From: Sphingobacterium sp. | GTDB taxonomy: Bacteria; Bacteroidota; Bacteroidia; SpSt-205 | Reading direction: 5' to 3' | NCBI GenBank assembly: GCA_028276345.1 | Contig: JAPYWM010000021.1 | Location: 1 to 11,292, forward strand | Length of the DNA stretch: 11,292 bases | Shown: one piece after another, positions 1-7,160 of the stretch | Numbering within the stretch: position 1 is the first letter of the stretch | Layout of the letters: every line of letters begins with the position of its first letter | Position numbers and translations under genes: made by a program | The notes under the pieces: model-generated | Databases searched by the model: none | The model's input: only the letters and a program-made list of their open reading frames with translations | What the model was told of the DNA's origin: nothing

Positions 1-100
1 AGCGTCGCGCCTGCTCCGCACTCTCAGCGGTAGGACGCCACCGCGAGCGATAAACAGGCATCTCACCCAGCATCTGTCAAATATAAAGCTGAAATAAGCT

Positions 101-148
101 GGGGAGGCACTTGGATTTGACCGAAAAGCGCCGTAAGCGCCGAGCAGG
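101..148 (+). other. tmRNA 5'-end-like sequence (fragment or chance)
   Basis: This stretch starts with GGGG, and the segment GGATTTGAC follows at the same spacing as in the 5' tRNA-like domain of tmRNA (compare GGATTCGAC in E. coli ssrA, from memory). A little further on, GTAAGCGCCGAG resembles the start of the tmRNA P2 helix strand. However, I find no tag reading frame ending in a YALAA-like sequence, no T-arm and no acceptor 3' strand complementary to GGGGAGG downstream. The oxidase gene occupies the opposite strand from 250 onward, so a full-length tmRNA of 350-400 nt does not fit. It is either a remnant of ssrA or a coincidence. No other gene is visible in positions 1-249. Confidence 0.22.
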
Positions 149-178
149 AGGCGACAGATAAAGACTTTATGCCTGCTC
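142..178. repeat. Nested inverted repeat 3' of the oxidase gene
   Basis: GAGCAGG (142-148) is complementary to CCTGCTC (172-178). Inside the loop, ATAAAG and CTTTAT (158-170) form a second small inverted repeat. It lies about 70-110 nt beyond the stop codon of the last gene of the minus-strand operon. It could help 3'-end formation there, but neither strand has a clear T-run after the stem, so I do not call it an intrinsic terminator. Confidence 0.35.
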
Positions 179-249
179 AGGGGGCACTGGGGTTAGCTAA
201 GGGGTGGTGAGGCTGACGCCCTGTTTCTCTGTGCGCCCCTACACGAGCG

Positions 250-1563
250 CTAAACCGAAACCGCTTGCCGCTCGCCCCACAAAAGCCGCTCAAAATACGG
301 CGTCCGAAAAACACCTTGGGGATCATACTGCTCACAGAGCGATAGAAACTTCGGCAACTGTGGATACACCTGCGCTAAGTAAGCGGGTGAAGCCGTGTGC
401 ATCTTCCCCCAATGGGGCCGCCCCCCGTAGGCCTGGAATATCTCCTCTATCCCCTTGAAATACGCCTCATACGGCATACGATGATACGCATGCACGGCAA
501 TAAACACCCGATCGCCCCCCTGCGCCGGACTAAGGGGAATATCATCTCCTTTTACATACCGGTACTCTATGGGGAAGCTCACAGCCGGCTGGTGCCGACG
601 AATCCACTTGTCGATTTCCCGGAGTACTTCGGTGCCGGCGTCGGCGGGGACGCCATACTCCATCTCTCGAAAGCGCACCCAGCGCGCCGTGGCAAAGATT
701 TTATGCGCGCCGTCTATGCGCACCTCCTCTCCCATATTCCGCCCGGCAAAACGGCACAGCGCGGGCGAACTTTCCGGCCGGTACTGGGCTATCTTATTGA
801 GTACCCAGAAGGCACCATTTTCCCACAGCCCATCCATCACCCACCGCTTCAGAAAGAATGTCTGGCCCGGTATCTCACTTTTCTGCGTGAGCTTTAGTCC
901 CACCCGGTCGCTATACGGAAACCAAAAAAACTCCACATGCCGATAGGTATCCAGGTAATGCGAGAAGTTCTCAAGGGCCTCTTCCAGGGGAATAACGCGC
1001 TTTTCCAGGTGCAGGTAGTAGGCTTTTTCTACTTTGAGGGTGAGCTGGGTGATGACGCCTAAGAGACCCAGCGAAACCTGAAGAGCGCTAAAGAGTTCGG
1101 GGTCTGCGTCTGGGTAAACATCATGAATCTGGCCTTTGCCATCTATGAAGCGGTAGTGGGTAGCCTGCGTGGCGAGGACGCCAAAGGCTTTTCCGGTGCC
1201 GTGGGTGCCTGTGGAGAAGGCCCCCGCCAGACTCTGTTGGTCAATATCGCCCTGGTTCGCAAGGGAAAAGCCTTCTCTCCATAAAAGGCGGGTGGCTTTG
1301 TAGAGGCGGGTGCCGGCCCACAGGGTGGCCTCAGAACGGCTGGGCTGGAGCGAGATAAGGCCCTGCAGATTATCCAGTCTGAGGAGGTACCCGGGCGTCT
1401 CTATGAGGGGCGTCCAGGAGTGGCCAGCGCCCATGACCCGAATAGGCTGTTTCTCCCCGGCAGCCCGCTGAATAAGGCCTACCAGCTCAGACTCTCGCCG
1501 CGGCTGGACTACGGCCTTTGGCGAGAAGGCTACCGTCCGACCCCAGTTTCGCACCCGCTTCAC
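250..1563 (-). CDS. FAD-linked sugar-lactone/alditol oxidase (D-arabinono-1,4-lactone oxidase family)
   Basis: This 437-residue protein belongs to the FAD-binding (PCMH-type) oxidases related to L-gulonolactone oxidase, D-arabinonolactone oxidase and alditol oxidase. Members oxidise a sugar lactone or polyol, usually with O2 as acceptor. The N-terminal FAD domain shows VRNWGR near residue 4 and GAGHSW at 45-50; H48 sits where family members attach FAD covalently. STGTHGTG follows at 117-124. The C-terminal cap has EYRYVKGDD near 333 and the family-typical RPHWGK at 382-387, ending in YDPQGVFRTPYF. Length is normal for the family. The start is GTG at 1563, overlapping the aroA stop as GTGA, so translational coupling is likely. 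No signal peptide is seen, so it is probably cytoplasmic. Family is confident; the substrate cannot be told from sequence. Confidence 0.9.
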   Translation of the reverse strand: MKRVRNWGRTVAFSPKAVVQPRRESELVGLIQRAAGEKQPIRVMGAGHSWTPLIETPGYLLRLDNLQGLISLQPSRSEATLWAGTRLYKATRLLWREGFSLANQGDIDQQSLAGAFSTGTHGTGKAFGVLATQATHYRFIDGKGQIHDVYPDADPELFSALQVSLGLLGVITQLTLKVEKAYYLHLEKRVIPLEEALENFSHYLDTYRHVEFFWFPYSDRVGLKLTQKSEIPGQTFFLKRWVMDGLWENGAFWVLNKIAQYRPESSPALCRFAGRNMGEEVRIDGAHKIFATARWVRFREMEYGVPADAGTEVLREIDKWIRRHQPAVSFPIEYRYVKGDDIPLSPAQGGDRVFIAVHAYHRMPYEAYFKGIEEIFQAYGGRPHWGKMHTASPAYLAQVYPQLPKFLSLCEQYDPQGVFRTPYFERLLWGERQAVSV

Positions 1564-2861
1564 TCTTCAAAAGTAAGCAGAATCCCTACATTGCGCAGAG
1601 CCGCCCAATAGCCCGGGAAAGACTTCGCCACGACCTCCGCCTCCCGGATATAAAGAGGAACCTTCAGCCGGCTGGCTAAGAGGCTGAGCGCCATGGCTAC
1701 CCGATGGTCCCCATGCGCATGAAAGGAGAGCGGCCTTTCTTCTGGCAGCTTGGGCGGCGGGAATACCCGACAGGCATCGCCCGACCATTCTATGCGAGCG
1801 CCAATTTTGGCCAGTTCGGTCTGCATGACAAGGAGGCGATGGGACTCTTTGTGGGGTAAGGTGCGAAGGCCGGTAAAGGACCAGCTCTCTGCGGAGAGGG
1901 CGGCCAGCACGGCCAGAGTGGGGAAGGTGTCGGGTACAGCGCTTAGGTCACCTTCCCAGGCGGGCGGGCACTCCCCGCTGGAAATGAGGCGGAGTCCCCA
2001 AGGGAGGGGTTCTACTTTCACCGGCCAGGGCCCTTTGCCCCAAAAGGTCTTTTCCGGCTGGCTGCTCCCGAGCGACAGGGGTAGCTTAAGTCGGGCCGCC
2101 GTTCCCATGGCCCAACCCCAGAAATACCCCGCCCCACTCCAATCCGCCTCTCCCCGGGCATGATAGGGAACCGCCCAGGCAGAGATGCCTTTACCACCTC
2201 GCACCAGAACCCACTCATCCGGAGTAGACCTTTCCCAGTAGTGCTCCGCGTCTCTGAGAAGCGTCAGCGTAAGTCCCTCCACATAGCTGAGCGTGGCGGG
2301 TTCCCCCGAGGTCTCTCGGATGGTGCTCCCTACTTCCAGCCGCGGCGCCATTAGGAGGAGCGCGGATAAAAACTGCCCACTCTGCCGAGCGTCTATTTGA
2401 AGGCGTTTAGGATTCCAGTCGGGATTGCCGGTGATTTCCAGCGTATGGCCGACTACTTCTATGTAGGCCCCGGTTTCTGCCAGGGCCTGGATGAGGGGGG
2501 TTATGGGGCGCTGCGATAGACGTCCCCCTAAGTAAAGCGTCGTCTTCCCCGGGAGGCCAGCAAGCCAGGGTAAGATAAATCGGAGGGTGGTGCCGCCCTC
2601 TCCTACCGCTAAGTGGGGGGGGAGGGCCAGCCGTCCGGGGATAAAGGTCCATTTTTCGCCTTCTTGCTCTACGGTGTAGCCACATGCCTTGGCAATCTGG
2701 ATGAGCTTCTGCGTATCATCAGCTTGGGATAAACCCGCTATGGTGAAAGGCCCTCCCGAATGAAGGCCTATTAGGATTTGCCGGGCGGAGACGCTTTTGC
2801 TGTAAGGGATAGGCACGAAGCCTTCCAGCGGCCCTTCCACAGGGTCAATCCGCACCACCAT
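1560..2861 (-). CDS. aroA: 3-phosphoshikimate 1-carboxyvinyltransferase (EPSP synthase)
   Basis: EPSP synthase joins phosphoenolpyruvate to shikimate 3-phosphate, the sixth step of the shikimate pathway to chorismate. The 433-residue length is normal. Visible landmarks, with presumed E. coli equivalents from memory: YSKSVSAR at 20-27 (K22); GEGGTTLRF at 87-95, replacing the usual GNAGTxxR; QRP at 117-119; SGQFLSALL at 161-169, with Gly in place of the second Ser of the common SSQ; catalytic Asp in VPDTFP (D311); HKESHR with K338, E339 and R342; GDHRVAMA with D385-H386-R387; and VAKSFPGY with K413. The ATG at 2861 lies 17 nt inside the end of aroB, and its stop overlaps the start of the oxidase gene. 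The substituted positions are worth noting but the enzyme looks intact and active. Confidence 0.96.
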   Translation of the reverse strand: MVVRIDPVEGPLEGFVPIPYSKSVSARQILIGLHSGGPFTIAGLSQADDTQKLIQIAKACGYTVEQEGEKWTFIPGRLALPPHLAVGEGGTTLRFILPWLAGLPGKTTLYLGGRLSQRPITPLIQALAETGAYIEVVGHTLEITGNPDWNPKRLQIDARQSGQFLSALLLMAPRLEVGSTIRETSGEPATLSYVEGLTLTLLRDAEHYWERSTPDEWVLVRGGKGISAWAVPYHARGEADWSGAGYFWGWAMGTAARLKLPLSLGSSQPEKTFWGKGPWPVKVEPLPWGLRLISSGECPPAWEGDLSAVPDTFPTLAVLAALSAESWSFTGLRTLPHKESHRLLVMQTELAKIGARIEWSGDACRVFPPPKLPEERPLSFHAHGDHRVAMALSLLASRLKVPLYIREAEVVAKSFPGYWAALRNVGILLTFEE

Positions 2862-3741
2862 ACCGCTGCCGGTACCAGTGTACGGCTTTTTTGAGGGTTT
2901 GAAGGCCTACTTCTACGGCTGGGGCTACTTCACCCGGCCCTCGCAAAAGAGGCAAAAGCAGCCGCCCCGACCGAATCTTTTTATCCTGAGACAGCAGCTT
3001 CTCACACTTTTCCCAAGAGAAGGCGGGCAAGGGAGTAAGATATTGCCGCTTCTCCAGCCAGGTCAGGATATTTTGCAGAGTAGCCTCTGGAAGGTAGCCC
3101 TGGCGGTGGCTCAGATAGGCTTCTTGGGCGAGGCCGATGGCAACAGCTTCGCCGTGGAGGAGGGGGCGCTTGGTAGGCTGAGAGAGACTCTCCCACAGGT
3201 GCCCCAGCGTATGGCCGAGATTCAGGACGAAACGGAGGCGTTTTTCTTCCAGGGGGTCTTCCTGGACGATACGTACCTTGACAGTAGCGGCCTCAGATAG
3301 GAGCGGGAGTGGGGGTGGCTTCTCCACGGAGATGGGCTGCACAGCCTCCCACAGGTTTCCCCCTGCGATTAGGGCGTGCTTGAAAACCTCTACCCACCCG
3401 CTTCGCAGTTCTGACCGGGGGAGGCTTTCCAGAAAGCCGGGCCAAACCCATATCGCATGCGGCTGGGCAAAGACACCTATGAGGTTTTTCCCGCGGCGGA
3501 AGTTAATGCCCGTTTTCCCGCCGATGGAGGCATCTACCTGGGCGATGAGGGATGTAGGTACGCTGATAAAGGGCACCCCGCGTTTCCAGGTAGCGGCGCA
3601 GAAGCCGCCTATATCCAGGAGTGAACCACCCCCTATCAAGCCGATAACCTGGCCCCGGTCTAACGCGTACTGGTAGAGCTTTTTCCATATCCAGCGAGCT
3701 TTGGGGAGGGTTTTAAGAGTTTCGCCGCCTTCCAGGGTCAA
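2845..3741 (-). CDS. aroB: 3-dehydroquinate synthase (5' end uncertain, gene probably starts further upstream)
   Basis: This enzyme converts DAHP to 3-dehydroquinate using NAD+ and a divalent metal, the second step of the shikimate pathway. Landmarks counted from the TTG at 3741: IGGGSLLDIGGFCAATWKRG (36-55, nucleotide binding); VPTSLIAQVDASIGGKTGIN (61-80); GKNLIGVF (84-91); metal-ligand candidates E118, H177/H181 in GHTLGH (176-181) and H196 in LLHGEAVAIG. From this TTG the product is only 298 residues, about 50 short of the family. The missing N-terminal strand is encoded in frame immediately upstream (see the entry at 3742-3906), so TTG is just the first canonical start codon, not a convincing true start. 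The 3' end overlaps aroA by 17 nt. Function is confident, start is not. Confidence 0.93.
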   Translation of the reverse strand: MTLEGGETLKTLPKARWIWKKLYQYALDRGQVIGLIGGGSLLDIGGFCAATWKRGVPFISVPTSLIAQVDASIGGKTGINFRRGKNLIGVFAQPHAIWVWPGFLESLPRSELRSGWVEVFKHALIAGGNLWEAVQPISVEKPPPLPLLSEAATVKVRIVQEDPLEEKRLRFVLNLGHTLGHLWESLSQPTKRPLLHGEAVAIGLAQEAYLSHRQGYLPEATLQNILTWLEKRQYLTPLPAFSWEKCEKLLSQDKKIRSGRLLLPLLRGPGEVAPAVEVGLQTLKKAVHWYRQRYGGAD

Positions 3742-3906
3742 AAGAGGGGCCTCTTGGCGCAGCGCATCTAAGAGGCTTTTCCAGGCTTTGTAGACGTTGC
3801 CATCACAGAGCCAGAGCCGTACAGGAGGCTGGACCGTCTCTGCGGCCTGGAGAAGGGCCTCTGCGGAGGGGAGGAAGGAGGGTTCAGTGACTGTGCTGCT
3901 CTTTAT
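3742..3906 (-). other. aroB: In-frame N-terminal extension of aroB lacking an ATG/GTG/TTG start
   Basis: Reading the aroB frame upstream of 3741 gives ...VRLWLCDGNVYKAWKSLL (about 3822-3769), then LRQEAPLL, running straight into TLEGGETLKTL. This matches the usual AroB N-terminus, where a beta strand and a DxNVY motif precede the PPGExxK-like segment. The frame stays open back to a TAA at 3927-3925, inside etfA. No ATG, GTG or TTG occurs in it; the only near-start codons are ATA at 3906-3904 and ACG at 3837-3835. Starting near the etfA stop would give about 345 residues, the normal family length. The cause is either a non-canonical start or a small sequence error near the 5' end. Confidence 0.75.
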
Positions 3907-4879
3907 AGCGACGGATAGCTTCGGTTAGGCGAGGCACCACCTCAAAGGCATCTCCTACAATCCCATAATCCGCCACCTTGAAGAAGGGTGCTTCGGGGTC
4001 ATTGTTGATGACGACGATGTTTTTAGAGCTGGCTACACCGGCCAGGTGCTGGATAGCGCCGGAGATGCCGACAGCGATGTAGAGGTTGGGGGAAATCTGG
4101 ATGCCGGTTTGTCCCACGTGTTCGTGGTGGGGGCGCCATCCCACATCGGATACGGGTTTAGAGCAGGCGGTGGCGGCGCTCAGGACTTTGGCGAGGTCCT
4201 CTATTATGCCCCAGTTTTCGGGGCCTTTGAGGCCACGGCCACCTGACACTACGATCTCGGCTTCTGTGAGGGGTACTCGATCAGTAGCGACTTTTTCTAC
4301 TTTCACGGGGCGGGCGCGTAGGTCCTCGGGAAGCGGGGCTATGGTGTGCGCCTCGACTTGTAGGGGGCGGCTGGCCTTTGCCGGAACGAAAGAGTTCGGT
4401 CGTAGCGTCGCTACGATGGGCTTGTGCTCGGTGTAAATCCACTCTATGGCCTTGTTGGAATAGGCAATACGACGAGCCTTGTATCCGGCGCCTTCTTTCT
4501 CCGGAATGGCATTAATGCCTGAGAGGAAGGCTGCATCCGCCCATATGCTCAGCAGGGGAGCCACTGCCCGTCCGTTATAACTCTGCGGTAGGAAGAGGAA
4601 GGGCAGCCCCGCCTCTTTCACATACTGGGCTAAAACGCGCGCGTACGCATTCGGGATAAACGCTTGCAAATCCCCGTGCGTGATGAGGATCACCTTGTCG
4701 GCTCCGTAGTCAGCCAAAGTTTGGAGGAGGTTATCGGGGAGCGTTTCGCCGGCGACGACGATGGCCCAGAGGGGGAGGCTTTCCCGGTCCGCAAAGCTTC
4801 GCCCTGCTGTCAGGGCTTCTAAAACGGGCTTTTTGAAGCGGCCCTCGCTGACTTCTGCCCAGATACCTATGGCGCTCAT
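3884..4879 (-). CDS. etfA: Electron transfer flavoprotein, alpha subunit
   Basis: EtfA is the FAD-carrying subunit of the EtfAB heterodimer, which passes electrons from acyl-CoA and other dehydrogenases toward the respiratory quinone pool. Of the 331 residues, the N-terminal half (MSAIGIWAEV...) is the ETF N-domain. The C-terminal half has the FAD-binding signature: SGGRGLKGPENW (212-223), ACSKPVSDVGWRPHHEHVGQ (238-257), LYIAVGISGAIQHLAG (266-281) and NNDPEAPFFKVADYG (292-306). CSKP replaces the SR(A/P) of mitochondrial and proteobacterial EtfA; from memory this is the usual Bacteroidota form. I chose ATG at 4879, one nt after the etfB stop, over an upstream TTG at 4903 that would overlap etfB by 23 nt and add residues outside the family alignment. 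Confidence 0.95.
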   Translation of the reverse strand: MSAIGIWAEVSEGRFKKPVLEALTAGRSFADRESLPLWAIVVAGETLPDNLLQTLADYGADKVILITHGDLQAFIPNAYARVLAQYVKEAGLPFLFLPQSYNGRAVAPLLSIWADAAFLSGINAIPEKEGAGYKARRIAYSNKAIEWIYTEHKPIVATLRPNSFVPAKASRPLQVEAHTIAPLPEDLRARPVKVEKVATDRVPLTEAEIVVSGGRGLKGPENWGIIEDLAKVLSAATACSKPVSDVGWRPHHEHVGQTGIQISPNLYIAVGISGAIQHLAGVASSKNIVVINNDPEAPFFKVADYGIVGDAFEVVPRLTEAIRRYKEQHSH

Positions 4880-4880
4880 A

Positions 4881-5636
4881 TTATATAAGTCCTTTGTTAG
4901 CAAGTTCTTGCACGAGCTCTTCCAGATTGTTGGGGTCTATCTTTTTGAAGGGCCCCTTAGGCGGGGGAAGCTCGTGGAGGAGGGTGCGCACCCGTGGCTG
5001 ATCGCTGGTAGGGGGAATCACATGCAGGGGCTTGGTTTTAGCTTGCATGATGCCGCGCACATTGGGGATGCGCCATTCAGCCAGGCCCTTCTGTGCACTC
5101 AAAATAAGGGGCAGCGGCGCCTCAATATGCTCCTTACCCCCATCTATTTCCCGGGTCAGATGGGCATTGCCATTGGAGAGTTCTATGCTCGTAGCGTAAG
5201 AAATGAATGGCAGGTTGAGGAGAGCAGCCACCATGCCGGGCACCTGCGCACCATTGTAATCTATGGACTCTTTTCCGAAGAGGATGAGCTGGAAGTCCTT
5301 TCCCTGGGCATAAGCGGCGATCTGCTTGGCTACGAAGTACCCATCCACCGGCTCGGCATCGATGCGAACCGCCTCATCAAACCCCAACGCCAATGCTTTG
5401 CGCAGGGTCGCATCCACACTGTCTGTGGAGGAAGCGCCGTTTTTCCCCACGCATAATACGGTTACCGTAGTGCCGGGGGTTTTTTCTTTGATTTCGGCGG
5501 CACGGGCCAGCGCAAAATCATCATAGGGATTGACAATAAAGGTTACACCCTTGCGGTCTAACGCCTTCCCGTCGTTCTCAAACTGAATCTTCGTGGTCGT
5601 GTCCGGGACATGACTGATGCAGCAGAGGATCTTCAT
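4881..5636 (-). CDS. etfB: Electron transfer flavoprotein, beta subunit
   Basis: EtfB is the AMP-binding partner of EtfA. The 251 residues start MKILCCISHVPDTTTKI, with the family segment FIVNPYDDFALARAAEIKE (34-52) and the ETF-beta signature FGKESIDYNGAQVPGMVAA (120-138). A C-terminal arm (KKIDPNNLEELVQEL) would wrap around EtfA. ATG at 5636 is chosen because homology begins exactly there; an in-frame ATG at 5708 would add 24 residues with no family match, spanning the upstream hairpin and promoter-like region. It is the first gene of the five-gene minus-strand cluster and is followed by etfA after 1 nt, so equimolar coupled synthesis is likely. No acyl-CoA dehydrogenase or ETF:quinone oxidoreductase lies in the window, so the electron donor is unknown. 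Confidence 0.95.
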   Translation of the reverse strand: MKILCCISHVPDTTTKIQFENDGKALDRKGVTFIVNPYDDFALARAAEIKEKTPGTTVTVLCVGKNGASSTDSVDATLRKALALGFDEAVRIDAEPVDGYFVAKQIAAYAQGKDFQLILFGKESIDYNGAQVPGMVAALLNLPFISYATSIELSNGNAHLTREIDGGKEHIEAPLPLILSAQKGLAEWRIPNVRGIMQAKTKPLHVIPPTSDQPRVRTLLHELPPPKGPFKKIDPNNLEELVQELANKGLI

Positions 5637-5642
5637 CTTGGG

Positions 5643-5650
5643 CAAAGCAA
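5643..5650 (-). promoter_or_regulatory. Bacteroidota -7-like element before etfB
   Basis: On the minus strand TTGCTTTG matches the Bacteroidota -7 consensus TAnnTTTG at all fixed positions but one. It ends 6 nt before the etfB ATG. A TTTTG at 5679-5675 could be the -33 element but is about 24 nt away, longer than usual. If used, the transcript would start at or very near the ATG. Confidence 0.4.
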
Positions 5651-5684
5651 CAAAAAACGCTGCATACGGACTCCCAAAAGCGTA

Positions 5685-5705
5685 GCGGCCCCGGAGAGGG
5701 GCCGC
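5685..5705 (-). terminator. Probable terminator of the small outer-membrane protein gene
   Basis: GCGGCCCC and GGGGCCGC form a perfect 8-bp GC stem with a 5-nt loop. It lies 48 nt after the stop codon of the gene at 6220-5753. On the minus strand it is followed by TACGCTTTTG, a short interrupted T-run, so termination may be partial. It separates that gene from the etfB promoter region. Confidence 0.5.
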
Positions 5706-5752
5706 CATAGAGCCAATACCGATGATGAAAACGCAGATAGACCGCTGGGAGG

Positions 5753-6220
5753 TCAGAACCTTATACGCAGACCGCCAATGAGGTCAAATTGAGGTTGGGG
5801 TTGGGAGATGTTAGCATAGAGGTTTGCTTGCCCGAAAAGCTCCACGAAGCCCAAGGGGAAAAGCACGCCGGCCCCGGCATGACCCAGCACAGTGGTTTGG
5901 GTGTTTTCGGGGAGGTAGCGCAGCCGCATCCCAAAATCCAGATAAGGGGCTACGGGGGCTGACCGCCGGCAGGCCCCCCGGCACGGCGAGAAAGTCAAAA
6001 ATTGGCTCAGGGAGAGGCCTGCCGTCCAGGCGTTTTGGTCTTTTCCGACCTGGGCGCCCAGGTGAAGGTAGGGATTGCCACCCAGGGCCGTTCGCAGGGA
6101 AACTACTCGGAGTCCATCCTTAGAGAGGGCACCACCGATGGCCGTCACGCCTTCTTGCGCTTGGGCGAGCCCGAGGCTCAAGCCCACCATCAAAACCGCT
6201 TTGATTAGCTCGTTTTTCAT
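5753..6220 (-). CDS. Small outer-membrane beta-barrel-like protein, function unknown
   Basis: I do not recognise a named family. The 155-residue product starts with a clear Sec signal peptide (MKNELIKAVLMVGLSLGLAQ, likely cleaved after AQA at 19-21). The mature part alternates polar and hydrophobic residues rich in Gly, Ala and aromatics. It ends in GGLRIRF, with the C-terminal aromatic expected for insertion by the BAM complex. A barrel of about eight strands would fit the size. Cys80 and Cys84 (PCRGAC) could form a disulphide in a surface loop. ATG at 6220 puts the signal peptide at the N-terminus; ATGs at 6232 and 6259 are in frame, and the 6259 start would add PDPLPRR ahead of it. It is divergent from the transporter at 6306. 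Confidence 0.72.
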   Translation of the reverse strand: MKNELIKAVLMVGLSLGLAQAQEGVTAIGGALSKDGLRVVSLRTALGGNPYLHLGAQVGKDQNAWTAGLSLSQFLTFSPCRGACRRSAPVAPYLDFGMRLRYLPENTQTTVLGHAGAGVLFPLGFVELFGQANLYANISQPQPQFDLIGGLRIRF

Positions 6221-6293
6221 AACACTATTCATACGGCGAGGGAGGGGGTCTGGTTGCATAAGCCAAAGCCCTCAGGGAGGGCAGGACTTTCCT

Positions 6294-6301
6294 CATCTTT
6301 G
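6294..6301 (+). promoter_or_regulatory. Bacteroidota -7-like element before the transporter gene
   Basis: CATCTTTG matches TAnnTTTG at all fixed positions but the first and ends 4 nt before the ATG at 6306. No TTG is seen at the expected -33 position. The position would make the mRNA leaderless or nearly so. Confidence 0.35.
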
Positions 6302-6305
6302 CGCA

Positions 6306-7160
6306 ATGGGCTATGCCTATGTGGTGGGCTGTGTGCTCACCAGTACGCTCCTTCTGGTGTGGCTGCGCCTTTTGCGTTTGCCGGTTTTTCCGCTGGTGAC
6401 GGCAAACTACTTTGTGGCGGTTCTGGCGGCCCTTATCTATAAGCCTCTTTCCTGGGAGGCCCTTTTACAGACGCCGCCCGCCGGGTTGGCTGGGCTGGTG
6501 GTGCTGGGTGTTCTATTCGTTTCTGTCTTTTCCCTTACGGGGCGTGTGTCACGGGAAATAGGCGTGGGCCTGGCCGGCATGCTCTCCAAACTTTCGCTTG
6601 TTATCCCGATCGCTTTTGCTGTCGTGATTTTGAGAGAACCTATTTCGGCGCGGCAGGAGGTGGGGCTTTTTCTGGCGTTAGCGGCTATTCTGCTTGTGCA
6701 TGGGCCGTATTTACAGGAAGGGGGGATCAGAAAACTCTGGCAGGCCTTACGCTGGGGCCTCCTACTCTGGCTGGGCAATGGCATCATCGACACGCTCTTC
6801 AAGGCCCTCCAGCCCACCTGGCAAAGCCTCCCCGATGAAAACATCCCCCCCCTCATTATGGGGATTGCCGGTTTGGTCGGCCTCGCGCTTCATGTGTCTC
6901 AAAAACAGCTTCATCACCTCCGCCGGCCCGCGCTTTGGGCAGGGGCGACCCTCCTGGGCCTGACCAACATCGCCTCCGTCGTTTTTTATGTTAAGGGGTT
7001 GAGAAGCCTACCAGCTGTGCCGTTCTTTCTAAGCCTGAATCTTGGCATCGTCCTACTGGCCGGGGTGATAGGCGTAGTCTTTTTCAGAGAGCGGTTTTCA
7101 TGGTTGGTAGGGCTGGGCTATGCCGCTGGTGTAGGCGCTATTGTTCTTTTGGCAGGCTAA
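6306..7160 (+). CDS. EamA/DMT-superfamily membrane transporter
   Basis: This 284-residue protein is highly hydrophobic, with about ten predicted transmembrane helices at roughly 2-21, 25-44, 60-79, 88-108, 117-135, 148-166, 180-197, 209-228, 236-258 and 265-283. The two halves look like the duplicated EamA repeat: helix 4 followed by ILREPISARQ in the first half, and helix 9 followed by FFRERFSWLVGLGY in the second. Both match the DMT pattern of a charged turn (hREphs) before the last helix of each repeat. Family members move metabolites, amino acids or drugs across the inner membrane; the substrate is not predictable here. ATG at 6306 begins the first helix directly. The TAA stop at 7158-7160 overlaps the U-tract of the convergent RNA terminator. 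No intrinsic terminator is seen on the plus strand. Confidence 0.85.
   Translation: MGYAYVVGCVLTSTLLLVWLRLLRLPVFPLVTANYFVAVLAALIYKPLSWEALLQTPPAGLAGLVVLGVLFVSVFSLTGRVSREIGVGLAGMLSKLSLVIPIAFAVVILREPISARQEVGLFLALAAILLVHGPYLQEGGIRKLWQALRWGLLLWLGNGIIDTLFKALQPTWQSLPDENIPPLIMGIAGLVGLALHVSQKQLHHLRRPALWAGATLLGLTNIASVVFYVKGLRSLPAVPFFLSLNLGIVLLAGVIGVVFFRERFSWLVGLGYAAGVGAIVLLAG

Noticed and set aside
397..946. Plus-strand open frames of 166 and 125 codons
   Set aside because: They are antisense shadows of the oxidase gene, whose conserved motifs run through the same stretch.
4761..5456. 231-codon open frame on the plus strand opposite etfA/etfB
   Set aside because: It lies entirely antisense to two strongly recognised genes, its product has no recognisable family features, and long antisense frames are expected at this GC content.
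5637..5708. Longer EtfB with 24 extra N-terminal residues from an ATG at 5708
   Set aside because: The extra residues have no family counterpart and would be encoded by the terminator hairpin and promoter-like region; homology starts at MKILCC.
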